Assembly: GCA_016719055.1 (NCBI GenBank)
Contig: JADKAW010000044.1
Location: forward strand, 124,001-188,000
Direction: 5' to 3'
Source of the DNA: Candidatus Rhodoferax mariagerensis
Lineage (GTDB): Bacteria > Pseudomonadota > Gammaproteobacteria > Burkholderiales > Burkholderiaceae_C
Length of the DNA stretch: 64,000 bases
Part shown: piece by piece, positions 26,913 through 35,786 of the stretch
Position numbering within the stretch: position 1 is the stretch's first letter
Layout of the letters: each line of letters opens with the position of its first letter
Position numbers and translations under genes: made by a program
The notes under the pieces: generated by a model
Told to the model about the DNA's origin: nothing
Database searches by the model: none
The model's input: only the letters and a program-made list of their open reading frames with translations

Positions 26913-28472
26913 CTATCGCCGCACAAGCTGACGCATTTTCAGGCCAGCCGCCCAAGCAGCTACAAAATAAATAGCTGCTGCAGAAGACAGTATAAGGGCT
27001 AGAAGCATAATTCGCATAAAACGCTCGGCACGCAATGCAATCCAGTCAAAGTGGCCACTGGCCCACATCAAAAAAACCGCCATCAGTACAGATGCCGCCA
27101 GCACCTGCAGCAAAAAAACACGCCAGCCAGGCTCCGGTACAAAGGTGCGGCGACGCAACAAGCCCACCAACAACCACAGCGCATTGATCAGGGCCCCCAC
27201 GCCAATCGCCAGGGCCAGGCCCGCATGCGCAAAATACGGCACAAACAACAAATTGAGTGCTTGCGTTGCAAGTAGCACGGCCACCGCAATGAGGGCCGGT
27301 GTCTTGATGTCATGACTGGCAAAGTAGCCTGGTGTCAGCACTTTGATCGCCACCAACCCCAGCAATCCCGCCCCATAACCCATCAGTGCCGTGGTAGTTT
27401 GCGCCACATCACGCTCGGTGATGGCACCGTTATGGAACAACACCGCCACCAGTGGCAATGCAAACGTCAGCAGTGCCACCGACGCCGGCACCGCCAAAAG
27501 CACCACCAGGCGCAAACCCCAGTCAATCATTCGGGAAAATTTGGCGCTGTCATCAGCAGCTTTGGCGGCAGCCAACTGCGGCATCAGCACTACGCCCAGG
27601 GCCACGCCGATCATCGCTGTTGGAAACTCCATCAACAAACTGGCACTGTTGAGCCAGCTTACCGAGCCGGTTGCCAAGTGTGAAGCAATTTGCGTGTTGA
27701 TCAGCAGCGAGACCTGCGCCACGCTCACACCCAATAACGCCGGCACCATCAGGTGTGCTATCTTTTTAGTGGCATCAAGCGCCCATGCGGAGAGGGCTGC
27801 AGCCAGATTAAGCCTGATTTTAGGCATCAAACCCATGCCTTGGAGCGCCAGCAAAATCGCCCCCAACTGCAGCACCCCGCCAACCATCACGCCGCCAGCC
27901 ATGGCAAAGATGGGTTCAATGCCCAAACTGGCAAACCACGGCGCTCCCAGCCAGGCAGCGGCAATCATGGACAGGTTTAGCAACACCGGCGTTGCTGCAG
28001 GAATGGCGTATTTGCGCCAGGTATTGAGCACCCCGGCACCCAGCGCCACCAGTGACATGCAGGCAATGTACGGAAACATCCAGCGTGTCATGACCACCGC
28101 GGCATCAAAACCCTCGGGCTTCAGTCCACTGGCCATCAGGTAAACCAATATTGGCGCGCCGACAATTCCCAACACACACACCGCCAGCAAGGCAACCGTC
28201 AGCAGCGTCGCCACCGCATCAATGAGTGCATGCGTGGCTGCCTCGCCGTCTTTTTCTTTGCTGGCTGCCAACACGGGCACAAAGGCCTGGCTGAAAGCAC
28301 CCTCGGCAAACATGCGTCGCAGCATGTTCGGAATCCGAAACGCCACCCAGAAGGCATCGGTCATGGCACTGACCCCAAAAGTGGAGGCCATGAGCAGGTC
28401 GCGCACCAGTCCGGTGATGCGCGACAACAGGGTTAGCAGCGAAATGGTGGATGCAGATTTAAAGAGACTCAC
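26913..28472 (-). CDS. murJ: Lipid II flippase MurJ
   Basis: MurJ (MviN) flips lipid-linked peptidoglycan precursor across the inner membrane. The GTG at 28472 gives the family N-terminus (SLFKSASTISLLTLLSRITG) and 519 residues. An upstream extension is unrelated. About 14 membrane helices are visible, with GLVRDLLMASTFG, DAFWVAFRIPNMLRRMFAEG and AFVPVLA, all typical. A repeat core (26971-27002) lies near the 3' end and encodes LALILSSAAAI within the last membrane segment. The gene is divergent from rpsT. Confidence 0.95.
   Translation of the reverse strand: MSLFKSASTISLLTLLSRITGLVRDLLMASTFGVSAMTDAFWVAFRIPNMLRRMFAEGAFSQAFVPVLAASKEKDGEAATHALIDAVATLLTVALLAVCVLGIVGAPILVYLMASGLKPEGFDAAVVMTRWMFPYIACMSLVALGAGVLNTWRKYAIPAATPVLLNLSMIAAAWLGAPWFASLGIEPIFAMAGGVMVGGVLQLGAILLALQGMGLMPKIRLNLAAALSAWALDATKKIAHLMVPALLGVSVAQVSLLINTQIASHLATGSVSWLNSASLLMEFPTAMIGVALGVVLMPQLAAAKAADDSAKFSRMIDWGLRLVVLLAVPASVALLTFALPLVAVLFHNGAITERDVAQTTTALMGYGAGLLGLVAIKVLTPGYFASHDIKTPALIAVAVLLATQALNLLFVPYFAHAGLALAIGVGALINALWLLVGLLRRRTFVPEPGWRVFLLQVLAASVLMAVFLMWASGHFDWIALRAERFMRIMLLALILSSAAAIYFVAAWAAGLKMRQLVRR
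26971..27002 (+). repeat. Interspersed repeat core, copy 4 (in murJ)
   Basis: ATAGC-N21-GGCTAG, followed by AAGC. Both ends match the consensus exactly. In murJ it encodes LALILSSAAAI inside a hydrophobic C-terminal helix. Confidence 0.7.
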
Positions 28473-28577
28473 CCGGCAAAGTGTAGCCGGGCCCTGCCGC
28501 CAGTCGTCGCACACAGGGTGTACTGCTAGAATCACTGGCTTTGCTGACAACATCCACAGACTTTAGGAACACTTTAT

Positions 28578-28877
28578 ATGGCATCTGGAAAACCCAAGAA
28601 AAAGAACCCGCGCCTGGCGTCGGGCCGTAAACGCGTCCGTCAGGACGTCAAAATCAACGCGGCCAACACCTCGTTGCGCTCGCAATACCGCACCGCAGTG
28701 AAAAACGTGGAAAAAGCAGTGCTTGGTGGCGACAAGGCCAAAGCCACTGAAATGTTTGCCAAGATGCAAGCCGTGGTCGACACCGTGGCCGACAAGGGCA
28801 TCTTCCACAAAAATAAGGCAGCTCGCGACAAGAGCCGGCTGTCAACCAAGGTGAAAGCCTTGGCCGTCGCCGCCTGA
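28578..28877 (+). CDS. rpsT: 30S ribosomal protein S20
   Basis: The 99-residue, highly basic protein binds 16S rRNA early in assembly. The N-terminus MASGKPKKKNPRLASGRKRV is the betaproteobacterial form of the usual MANIKSAKKR. The helical body (LRSQYRTAVKNVEKAV) and the C-terminal GIFHKNKAARDKSRLSTKV are conserved. Monocistronic, it is followed by a strong terminator at 29007-29040. Confidence 0.97.
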   Translation: MASGKPKKKNPRLASGRKRVRQDVKINAANTSLRSQYRTAVKNVEKAVLGGDKAKATEMFAKMQAVVDTVADKGIFHKNKAARDKSRLSTKVKALAVAA

Positions 28878-29006
28878 TTTTTCAGGCGAACCGCACGCAT
28901 CCTTCGAGACGTTTCAGAACAGTCCCTGGCCGTCACGCGGCTGGCTCTGTCCTCAACTGATCACCAAGTGAGGCGCCGTTTGTAACGGGTGCGCTGTCAG
29001 CAAAAA

Positions 29007-29040
29007 GCAAAAAAGCCGTTCATATGAACGGCTTTTTTGC
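29007..29040. terminator. Perfect-palindrome terminator after rpsT
   Basis: A 34-base perfect palindrome: GCAAAAAAGCCGTTCAT followed by its reverse complement, ending in TTTTTTGC. The GC core with flanking A and T runs makes it an intrinsic terminator in both directions. It serves rpsT on the plus strand and probably the DUF3579 gene on the minus strand. Confidence 0.88.
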
Positions 29041-29087
29041 GTCTGGCGCAAGATTGCGCAAAGCAACCCGTACCCCAAACCGCAGGT

Positions 29088-29402
29088 TTAGTGCTTGGTC
29101 GCCGCAGGCGGTTTGCCGTGAAAGGTTTGCAGTTCGTTGTCTTTGGCGAAGTTCATGCAAAAGTCCCAGGCCATCACATCAAAAACCCGCAGCGCTTCGT
29201 CTACTACCACACAACGCACACCGTGAACACTGGTGGGTACACACCAGGGGGAATAGGCAATATGGCTGCCGGGGCGGTTGCCACCGGGGCGAAACTGGCT
29301 CATGACCCCGGCCAGCCGCTCGGCCCAATCACTGGGCCGAAAAGCGCGACCGGATTGGGTCAAGCCCAAAATGTAGACTTTTTTTGAAGTGTGTGAAACC
29401 AT
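29088..29402 (-). CDS. DUF3579 family protein
   Basis: The start at 29402 (MVSHTSKKVYILGL) gives 104 residues, and a 14-codon upstream extension is possible but unlike the family. The protein matches the betaproteobacterial DUF3579 pattern: LTQSGRAFRPSDWAERLAGV, FRPGG, a central SYSP-like AYSPWC, and RCVVVDEALRV followed by MAWDFCMNFAKDNEL. The function is unknown. Such genes often sit beside argF, as here, divergent from argD. Confidence 0.82.
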   Translation of the reverse strand: MVSHTSKKVYILGLTQSGRAFRPSDWAERLAGVMSQFRPGGNRPGSHIAYSPWCVPTSVHGVRCVVVDEALRVFDVMAWDFCMNFAKDNELQTFHGKPPAATKH

Positions 29403-29470
29403 CTTGTAGAGGTCCGTCAGGGGCTCGTTGACGAGTTGTTGCAATGCATTAATATTCTAGTCGATCTTAT

Positions 29471-29484
29471 GTCTTATACAAGAC
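29471..29484. promoter_or_regulatory. Palindromic operator-like site upstream of argD
   Basis: GTCTTATACAAGAC, with arms GTCTT and AAGAC, in the DUF3579/argD divergent gap and directly followed by a -35-like TTGACG. A dyad of this type suits a GntR- or ArgR-like dimer. The regulator is not identifiable from sequence. Confidence 0.35.
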
Positions 29485-29639
29485 TTGACGCTGTCCAAAT
29501 TTTGATCGAATTCAAAGCTGGTTCAAATGGTCTTGTGCCCTGTGATGGTTGTTTTCACTGTCAATTGATCAGTCTAAAATCTCGTTTCAACGGCCCAACC
29601 TGCGTTGGGCCGCTTTGTTTTCCCCAAAAGGCCACCCTC

Positions 29640-30860
29640 ATGACCCATGACAGTCCATTTATCGAAGCCCAATCACCTCATGTGATGCACACCTATGGGC
29701 GCCTGCCGATTGCACTGTCGCACGGCCAGGGCTGTCACGTCTGGGACGTCAACGGCAAGCAATACCTGGATGCGCTCGGCGGCATCGCCGTCAACACACT
29801 GGGGCATAACCACCCGCAGCTGGTGCCGGCCCTGCAAGACCAGCTCGGCAAGATCATCCACAGCTGCAACTACTACCATGTGCCCAATCAGGAAGTGCTG
29901 GCCAAAAAGCTGGTCGAGCTGTCGGGCATGAGCAATGTGTTTTTTTGCTCCACCGGGCTTGAGGCCAACGAGGCAGCCCTGAAACTGGCGCGAAAGTTTG
30001 GCCATGACAAGGGCATCAACCGCCCCGAAATCGTGGTTTATGAGAAAGCCTTTCATGGCCGCAGCATTGCCACCCTGAGCGCCACCGGCAACCCCAAAAT
30101 TCAGGCCGGCTTTGAGCCCCTGGTGGAGGGCTTTATTCGCGTACCGATCAATGACATTGACAGCCTCAAAGCCGCCACGGCCAACAACCCCAACGTAGTG
30201 GCGGTGTTTTTTGAAGCCATCCAGGGCGAAGGCGGTGTCAACCCGATGCATCTGGACTACCTGCGAGCGCTACGCACCTTGTGCGACGAGCGCGACTGGC
30301 TGATGATGATCGACGAGGTGCAATGCGGCATGGGCCGCACCGGCAAGTGGTTTGCCCACCAGTGGGCCGGCATCGTGCCCGACGTGATGCCGCTGGCCAA
30401 AGGCCTGGGCTCTGGGGTACCGGTTGGCGCGGTGGTGGCGGGCCCCAAAGCCGCCAATATCTTCAAGCCCGGCAACCACGGCACCACCTTTGGCGGCAAC
30501 CCGCTGGCCATGCGCGCCGGCGTGGAAACCATTCGCATCATGGAAGAAAGCAATTTGCTGGACAACGCGGCTTATGTGGGCGCGCACCTGAAAGAAAGCC
30601 TGCACAGCGCGCTGGCCGCCGAGCTGGCGTCTGGCGCCGTCAAAGAGATTCGCGGTCAGGGCCTGATGCTGGGCATCGACCTGGCCAAACCCTGCGGTGC
30701 TCTGGTGCAGCAGGCGGCCGACCAAGGCTTGCTGATCAGTGTGACTGCCGACACGGTGGTACGACTGGTGCCACCGCTGATTTTGAGCCGCGACGAGGCC
30801 GACCAGATCGTTGCCATTTTGTGTCCACTGATTACAGCTTTACTCAAGGAAGCGCCATGA
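29640..30860 (+). CDS. argD: Acetylornithine/succinyldiaminopimelate aminotransferase
   Basis: This PLP-dependent class III aminotransferase works in arginine synthesis (N-acetylglutamate semialdehyde to N-acetylornithine). The ATG at 29640 gives 406 residues, and the open frame extends upstream without homology. Motifs are CSTGLEANEAALKLARK for phosphate binding, AFHGRSIATLSATGNPK, MIDEVQCGMGRTG with the PLP-contacting Asp, and LAKGLGSGVPVGA with the Schiff-base Lys. The stop overlaps the argF start as ATGA. Confidence 0.95.
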   Translation: MTHDSPFIEAQSPHVMHTYGRLPIALSHGQGCHVWDVNGKQYLDALGGIAVNTLGHNHPQLVPALQDQLGKIIHSCNYYHVPNQEVLAKKLVELSGMSNVFFCSTGLEANEAALKLARKFGHDKGINRPEIVVYEKAFHGRSIATLSATGNPKIQAGFEPLVEGFIRVPINDIDSLKAATANNPNVVAVFFEAIQGEGGVNPMHLDYLRALRTLCDERDWLMMIDEVQCGMGRTGKWFAHQWAGIVPDVMPLAKGLGSGVPVGAVVAGPKAANIFKPGNHGTTFGGNPLAMRAGVETIRIMEESNLLDNAAYVGAHLKESLHSALAAELASGAVKEIRGQGLMLGIDLAKPCGALVQQAADQGLLISVTADTVVRLVPPLILSRDEADQIVAILCPLITALLKEAP

Positions 30861-31831
30861 ACCCCACCAGCCAAGGTATTCCCAGCACCATTCCCAAGGG
30901 TGCCCCACCCGTGCGGCATTACCTGCAGTTTTCTGATTTAACCGCTCACGAGTACCGCTACCTGCTGACCCGTGCGGCCTTCATCAAAGCCAAGTTCAAG
31001 ACCTTTACCCGCCACCAGCCGCTGGTGGACCGCACGCTGGCAATGATTTTCGAGAAGGCCTCGACGCGCACCCGGGTCAGCTTTGAGGCCGGCATGTACC
31101 AGTTGGGCGGTAGCGTGGTGCACCTGACCACCGGTGACAGCCAGCTTGGCCGTGCCGAGCCTATTGAAGACAGCGCCCGGGTGATCAGCCGCATGGCTGA
31201 CTTGGTGATGATCCGCACTTTTGAGCAGACCAAAATTGAGCGCTTTGCCGAGTACTCGCGCGTGCCCGTCATCAACGGCCTGACCAACGAGTTTCATCCG
31301 TGCCAGATTCTGGCTGACATCTTTACCTATATTGAGCACCGGGGCCCGATCACAGGCAAGACCGTGGCCTGGGTGGGGGACGGCAATAACATGGCCAACA
31401 CTTGGTTGCAAGCGGCGGCTTTGCTGGACTTCAAGGTCAACGTCAGCACGCCACGTGGCTATGAAATTGATGAAAAAGTTGCCTCTAGCCCAGGTGGGTT
31501 AAGCGCCAGGCACTATGAAAAATATAGTAATCCGATGGATGCCTGCCGTGGTGCCGACTTGGTCACCACCGATGTCTGGACCAGCATGGGCTTTGAGGCT
31601 GAAAACGAGGTGCGCAAACAGGCCTTTGCCGCCTGGCGTGTCAGCCGCGAGATGATGGCTGCCGCCAAGCCTGAGGCCCTGTTCATGCACTGCCTGCCCG
31701 CACATCGCGGCGAAGAGGTCAACGCCGACGTGATCGACGGCCCGCAAAGTGTGGTCTGGGACGAAGCCGAAAACCGCATGCATGCCCAAAAGGCACTGAT
31801 GGAATACCTGCTGTTGGGGCAGCTCGAATAA
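30857..31831 (+). CDS. argF: Ornithine carbamoyltransferase
   Basis: It makes citrulline from ornithine and carbamoyl phosphate. The 324-residue protein has the carbamoyl-phosphate loop EKASTRTRVSFE, HPCQILAD, VAWVGDGNNMANTW, TDVWTSMG and the active-site FMHCLPAHRGEEV. The ATG overlaps the argD stop by 4 bases. An open frame upstream is a shadow over argD. A repeat core (31485-31516) encodes SSPGGLSARHY in the variable segment before the ornithine-binding region. Confidence 0.96.
   Translation: MNPTSQGIPSTIPKGAPPVRHYLQFSDLTAHEYRYLLTRAAFIKAKFKTFTRHQPLVDRTLAMIFEKASTRTRVSFEAGMYQLGGSVVHLTTGDSQLGRAEPIEDSARVISRMADLVMIRTFEQTKIERFAEYSRVPVINGLTNEFHPCQILADIFTYIEHRGPITGKTVAWVGDGNNMANTWLQAAALLDFKVNVSTPRGYEIDEKVASSPGGLSARHYEKYSNPMDACRGADLVTTDVWTSMGFEAENEVRKQAFAAWRVSREMMAAAKPEALFMHCLPAHRGEEVNADVIDGPQSVVWDEAENRMHAQKALMEYLLLGQLE
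31485..31516 (-). repeat. Interspersed repeat core, copy 5 (in argF)
   Basis: On the argF coding strand CTAGCC-N21-ACTAT, so the repeat's forward strand is minus. It has the same relation to the gene strand as the other genic copies, but is shifted by one frame (peptide SSPGGLSARHY). Confidence 0.65.
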
Positions 31832-31853
31832 AGCCGATGGTGGGGACTCGCAC

Positions 31854-32036
31854 ATGAACAACGACAAATGGTGGGTCAAAGTGCTCAAGTGGGCACTGGG
31901 TATCATCGTTGCGGTGGCTTTGGTGGGGTTGGGCCTGTACTACACCGCCAAGTTCGACACCTACCGGCCCGGCACTGGCCAGTCCGGTTACGACTGGGGC
32001 ATTAGCAAAGACTCGCCGATTCGCAGCAACCGCTAA
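31854..32036 (+). CDS. Small single-pass membrane protein, unknown function
   Basis: A 60-residue protein: charged N-terminus (MNNDKWWVKVLK), one hydrophobic helix (ALGIIVAVALVGLGLYY) and a polar tail (YRPGTGQSGYDWGI). The ATG has a GGGG stretch about 9 bases upstream and lies 22 bp after argF, so it may be the third gene of the arg transcript. I do not recognise a family. Downstream, a stem-loop (CCCCAAG/CTTGGGG, 32047-32071) separates it from the convergent gene. Confidence 0.6.
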   Translation: MNNDKWWVKVLKWALGIIVAVALVGLGLYYTAKFDTYRPGTGQSGYDWGISKDSPIRSNR

Positions 32037-32058
32037 GGCAAACCGCCCCCAAGTGGCC

Positions 32059-32295
32059 TTAACGCTTGGGGTAGAAAGTGACCGGTTGCACGCCGTCAGC
32101 GTTCGCGGCGGGTGCGCTACCAGCCTTGCCCCCAGCACATTGGCCACAGTCATCGCACGACCCACAAGAGGGTGCCCGCCCCAACCACCGGTGCGCGCGC
32201 GCAAGCCGTTGCCGGGCAGCGCTTGGCAGCAGATACCAAACACAGTAGGCTGCCGCCACGCCAACCAGTAGACCCACGATCAAGTGCTGGCTCAT
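32059..32295 (-). CDS. FeoB-associated Cys-rich membrane protein
   Basis: A 78-residue protein with one N-terminal membrane helix (LIVGLLVGVAAAYCVWYLL) and a cysteine cluster CGSCDDCGQC in the tail. Small Cys-rich membrane proteins following feoB are a known group, possibly handling ferrous iron at the transporter. The gene is next after feoB, with 1 bp between, on the same strand. The Cys spacing could bind a metal, which is an inference. Confidence 0.7.
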   Translation of the reverse strand: MSQHLIVGLLVGVAAAYCVWYLLPSAARQRLARAHRWLGRAPSCGSCDDCGQCAGGKAGSAPAANADGVQPVTFYPKR

Positions 32296-32296
32296 G

Positions 32297-34177
32297 TCAG
32301 GCTCCCGCCCACATCAAGGTCAGTCGATAGGTTACAAAACTGGCCAAGTAGGCCAGCGCAAAAAGGTAGGCAGCCATCAGCGCCGGGTAGCGCCACGAAT
32401 TGGTCTCGCGGCGCACCGCCATTAGTGTCGAGATGCATTGCGGCGCAAACACATACCAGATCAGCAAGGACAAGGCCGTGGCCAGCGACCAGCCTTTGCT
32501 GATCAATGGGGCCAGCTGGCCCGCCATGTCCTGGCCGGTGTCTGACAGTGCATACACCGTGCCCAGCGCGCCCACTGCCACCTCGCGCGCAGCCATGCCC
32601 GGCACCAGCGCAATGGCAATTTGCCAGTTAAAACCAATCGGTGCCACCAGCACCTCCAGCGCATGGCCCAGACGGCCGGCAAAGCTGTACTCAATGGCAG
32701 CCCCGGTGGCACCCTCTGGTGCACCCGGGTAACTCGACAAAAACCACAGCAACACCGTCATGGCCAAAATGATGCCACCAACACGTTTGACAAAAATCTC
32801 GGCGCGCTCAAACAAGCCGTGCGCCAGGCTACGCAAGCCCGGCAAGCGGTATGAGGGAAGTTCCATCACCAGTGGTGTCGGGCGTAAACGGGTACGCCAC
32901 AACATGGCGACCCCCGCCACCGCCATGGCGGACACAATGCCCCCAAGGTAAAGGCTAAACATCACCAGGCCCTGCAAATTGAACAGGCCCAGCACCTCGC
33001 GCTCTGGAATAAATGCGCCAATCAACAAGGCGTACACCGGCAGACGGGCCGAGCAGGTCATCAGCGGCGCAATCATGATGGTGACCAGCCGGTCACGCCA
33101 CTGCGTGATGGTGCGCGTGGCCATGATGCCCGGCACCGCACAGGCAAAACTTGACAGCAGTGGAATAAACGAACGCCCCGACAAACCCACCGTGCCCATC
33201 ACCCGGTCCAGCAAAAACGCAGCACGTGGCAGGTAGCCAGAATCTTCCAGCACCAGAATAAAGAAAAACAGGATCAGTATCTGCGGCAAAAACACCAGCA
33301 CACCGCCAGCACCGGCCAGCACACCATCTACCAGCAGACTGTTCAGAGGCCCGGCTGGCAGCTGCGTGCGGACAAAATCAGACAGCATCTCAACACCGTT
33401 CTTGATGGCGTCCATGGGCCAGGCAGCCCAGCTAAAAACCGCCTGAAACATTAAAAACAGCGTCAAGGCCAGCAGCAACATGCCCCATACCGGATGCAGT
33501 GCAACGGCGTCGATGGCGTCATCGGCGTGCAAACTGTCCATGGGCTCGCGCACTGCCAATTGCACTATGCGCCGCACCTCATGCTGGGTTGCCATGACAT
33601 CGGCCACCGATGAAACCCGCCAGGCTCCGCTGTCCCTGGCCGGTGCAGTCAACCGCACCTTGTCAAGATAATCCAGCAGTTCATGGGCACCGTCGTGGCG
33701 CACGCCAACAGTATTGACCACCGCCATATTTAGCTCACGCTCCAGCACCTGGCGGTCTACCGTGATGCCCTCATGGCGGGCGGTATCGCTCATGTTCAGC
33801 GCCAGAGCCAGCGGCAGGTTCAGCGCCCGTGCTTCCAACACCAGGCGCAGATTGAGACGCAGGTTGGTCGAGTCCACCACACACACCACCAGGTCAGGCA
33901 GTGCCTCGTTGCTGCGACTGCCGGTGACAATGTCACGCGTGATCTGCTCATCTGCACTCATGGCGTTCAGGCTGTAGGCCCCTGGCAGGTCCAGCACGGT
34001 CACACGCCGACCGCTGGCCGTGTGCAGCTGCCCCTCTTTGCGCTCGACCGTGACGCCGGCATAGTTGGCCACTTTTTGGTGACTTCCCGTCAGCAGGTTA
34101 AACAGCGCCGTTTTGCCGCAATTGGGATTGCCCAGCAAAACAATGCGCAGTGGTGCCAAGGTGGCTGACTGGGTCAT
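32297..34177 (-). CDS. feoB: Ferrous iron transporter FeoB
   Basis: FeoB takes up Fe(II) across the inner membrane. The 626-residue protein has the N-terminal G domain (GNPNCGKTALFN, then G3 LDLPGAYS and a G4-like LNMSD), a helical GDI-like spacer, then the membrane domain with two Gate motifs (SFIPLLSSFACAVPGIMATR and GFNWQIAIALVPGMAAREV). It is shorter than E. coli FeoB (773). The ATG overlaps the feoA stop as ATGA. FeoA and the Cys-rich protein are its partners. Confidence 0.96.
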   Translation of the reverse strand: MTQSATLAPLRIVLLGNPNCGKTALFNLLTGSHQKVANYAGVTVERKEGQLHTASGRRVTVLDLPGAYSLNAMSADEQITRDIVTGSRSNEALPDLVVCVVDSTNLRLNLRLVLEARALNLPLALALNMSDTARHEGITVDRQVLERELNMAVVNTVGVRHDGAHELLDYLDKVRLTAPARDSGAWRVSSVADVMATQHEVRRIVQLAVREPMDSLHADDAIDAVALHPVWGMLLLALTLFLMFQAVFSWAAWPMDAIKNGVEMLSDFVRTQLPAGPLNSLLVDGVLAGAGGVLVFLPQILILFFFILVLEDSGYLPRAAFLLDRVMGTVGLSGRSFIPLLSSFACAVPGIMATRTITQWRDRLVTIMIAPLMTCSARLPVYALLIGAFIPEREVLGLFNLQGLVMFSLYLGGIVSAMAVAGVAMLWRTRLRPTPLVMELPSYRLPGLRSLAHGLFERAEIFVKRVGGIILAMTVLLWFLSSYPGAPEGATGAAIEYSFAGRLGHALEVLVAPIGFNWQIAIALVPGMAAREVAVGALGTVYALSDTGQDMAGQLAPLISKGWSLATALSLLIWYVFAPQCISTLMAVRRETNSWRYPALMAAYLFALAYLASFVTYRLTLMWAGA

Positions 34178-34479
34178 GCCGCTGACTCCGACTGCTCGAT
34201 GTGCCGCACCTGAACCAGCGCCGCCTCGTGGCGGCGCAGGGCAAAAGTGGTGTGACCCACCCGAACCGCCAGCGGGTCGTGCCCTGGGTAACCATGCGCA
34301 ATCACCCTGACCCGTTCACCCGGCAGAAAACCGATCTCAAGCAGACGCAAGGCCACGCTGCGGTCTTCATCGTCCAGCCCCTGATGCATGCCAACGACCT
34401 CACCGGGCACATGGCAAGCCAGTTGATCAAGACCGAAGCTTGAGTTGCTGTGAGGCGCTGCGACGGACAAGATTGACAT
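34174..34479 (-). CDS. feoA: FeoA-family protein
   Basis: Start 34479 (MSILSVAAPHSNSS) gives 101 residues, somewhat longer than the usual 75-85. FeoA is a small cytosolic SH3-like protein needed for FeoB activity. Landmarks are RLLEIGFLPGERVRVIAH and PLAVRVGHTTFALRRHEA. A longer frame upstream would read through the Fur-box-like site, which argues against it. It is the first gene of feoAB. Confidence 0.92.
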   Translation of the reverse strand: MSILSVAAPHSNSSFGLDQLACHVPGEVVGMHQGLDDEDRSVALRLLEIGFLPGERVRVIAHGYPGHDPLAVRVGHTTFALRRHEAALVQVRHIEQSESAA

Positions 34480-34489
34480 GCATACCTTC

Positions 34490-34509
34490 AAATGAGAATT
34501 GTTCCTATT
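34490..34509 (-). promoter_or_regulatory. Fur-box-like operator of feoAB
   Basis: AAATGAGAATTGTTCCTATT, 10 bases upstream of the feoA start. It has the A/T-rich GAGAAT-x-TTCC-type dyad typical of Fur sites and is the only such site I noticed in the window. This suggests iron repression of feoAB. Confidence 0.55.
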
Positions 34510-34599
34510 GTAGACCCCAAGCAAGTCACCATGCACCGATCCCGGAAATTCAACACAAGTAAGCGTAGTAACACGCACCAGCCCTTTAATTAAAAGCAG

Positions 34600-35715
34600 T
34601 TATTGCTCTGTATGATGTAGCATCAGCACGCCAGCGACTTGATGCCCAATGGCCAATGCGCTGGTCAGACCCGGTGACTCGATGCCAAACAGGTTGACCA
34701 AACCGGGCACACCATGGGTGGCTGGACCCTGAATCAGGAAATCAGCCGCCACGTCGTCGGGTCCGCTGATTTTGGGCCGGATACCGGCGTAGCCTGGCTG
34801 CAAGGCGCCGTCTTGCAAAGCCGGCCAATACTTGCGCACCTCGGCGTAAAACGCATCACCGCGTCTGGCATCCACCGTCAGGTCGTCTGGCGCCGCCACC
34901 CACTGCACATCGGGCCCAAACTTGGCCTGACCGCCCAGGTCCAGCGTGAGGTGCACGCCCAGACCGGCGGCCTCAGGCACAGGGTAGACCAGACGCGAAA
35001 AAGGTGCCTTGCCAGCCAGCGTGAAGTAATTGCCTTTGGCAAAAAAAGCCCCGGGAACATGGCGCGCATCCAGCCCCTTAACGCTGCGGGCCAAGGCAAC
35101 CGCGTGCAACCCGGCCGCATTGACCAGCGCCCGGGTGCGTAGCCGGGTGCCGTCGGCTGTTACCAATTCAATAGCGCCTTGCGCAATATGGACATGGGCT
35201 AGAGGCGAATTGAATGCAATAACGCCGCCGGCGTTTTCAAGATCACCTTGCAGACTCAGCATCAGCGCGTGGCTGTCCACAATGCCGGTGCTGGGTGATA
35301 ACAAGGCCGCGTGGCAGCTGAGCTGTGGCTCCAGCGCCTGGGCTTGTTGCTGGCTCAGCAGTTGCAGGTCATCAACACCATTGCGCCGCGCTTTATCCTG
35401 AATCAACGCCAACTGTTCGACCTGGGCGCTGCTGGTGGCCACAATCAGCTTGCCACAGCGCCGATGCTTGATGCCGCGCTGGGCGCAGTAGTCGTATAGC
35501 AGTGCCCTGCCCTGCACACACAGTCGGGCCTTGTCCGAGCCCTGCGGATAATAAATGCCGGCGTGAATCACCTCGCTGTTGCGCGAACTGGTGCCGGTGC
35601 CAATGGTGTGGGCAGATTCCAGCACCAGCACCTCGCGCCCGGCCAGCGCCAGTGCACGCGCCACCGCCAGGCCCACCACCCCGGCACCCACCACCACACA
35701 GTCCATCACGTCCAT
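34600..35715 (-). CDS. FAD-dependent L-2-hydroxyglutarate oxidase-like protein
   Basis: The 371-residue flavoprotein of the DAO family has the dinucleotide fold VVVGAGVVGLAVARALA, ESAHTIGTGTSSRNSEVIHAGIYYP (typical for LhgO/L2HGDH), and the C-terminal FAD-contacting GIESPGLTSALAIG. Relatives oxidise L-2-hydroxyglutarate. The substrate here is inferred from similarity alone. An alternative ATG lies at 35706. A repeat core (35171-35202) encodes LAHVHIAQGAI in the middle of the protein. Confidence 0.85.
   Translation of the reverse strand: MDVMDCVVVGAGVVGLAVARALALAGREVLVLESAHTIGTGTSSRNSEVIHAGIYYPQGSDKARLCVQGRALLYDYCAQRGIKHRRCGKLIVATSSAQVEQLALIQDKARRNGVDDLQLLSQQQAQALEPQLSCHAALLSPSTGIVDSHALMLSLQGDLENAGGVIAFNSPLAHVHIAQGAIELVTADGTRLRTRALVNAAGLHAVALARSVKGLDARHVPGAFFAKGNYFTLAGKAPFSRLVYPVPEAAGLGVHLTLDLGGQAKFGPDVQWVAAPDDLTVDARRGDAFYAEVRKYWPALQDGALQPGYAGIRPKISGPDDVAADFLIQGPATHGVPGLVNLFGIESPGLTSALAIGHQVAGVLMLHHTEQ
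35171..35202 (+). repeat. Interspersed repeat core, copy 6 (in LhgO-like gene)
   Basis: ATAGC-N21-GGCTAG followed by AGGC, both ends exact. The longer match starts at TTCA and ends at GAATTGAA. The coding strand gives LAHVHIAQGAI. Confidence 0.75.
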
Positions 35716-35786
35716 CGTTGTTACTCGTTCATTGGCTTGTTGAAAGTTTATTGCTTGAGTTGGTGGTTGGCTGGGCCCAGAGCCGG

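Noticed and set aside
30281..30856. Upstream extension of the argF frame across argD
   Set aside because: The argF ATG at 30857 overlaps the argD stop and begins the family N-terminus. The extension is Arg-rich shadow sequence.
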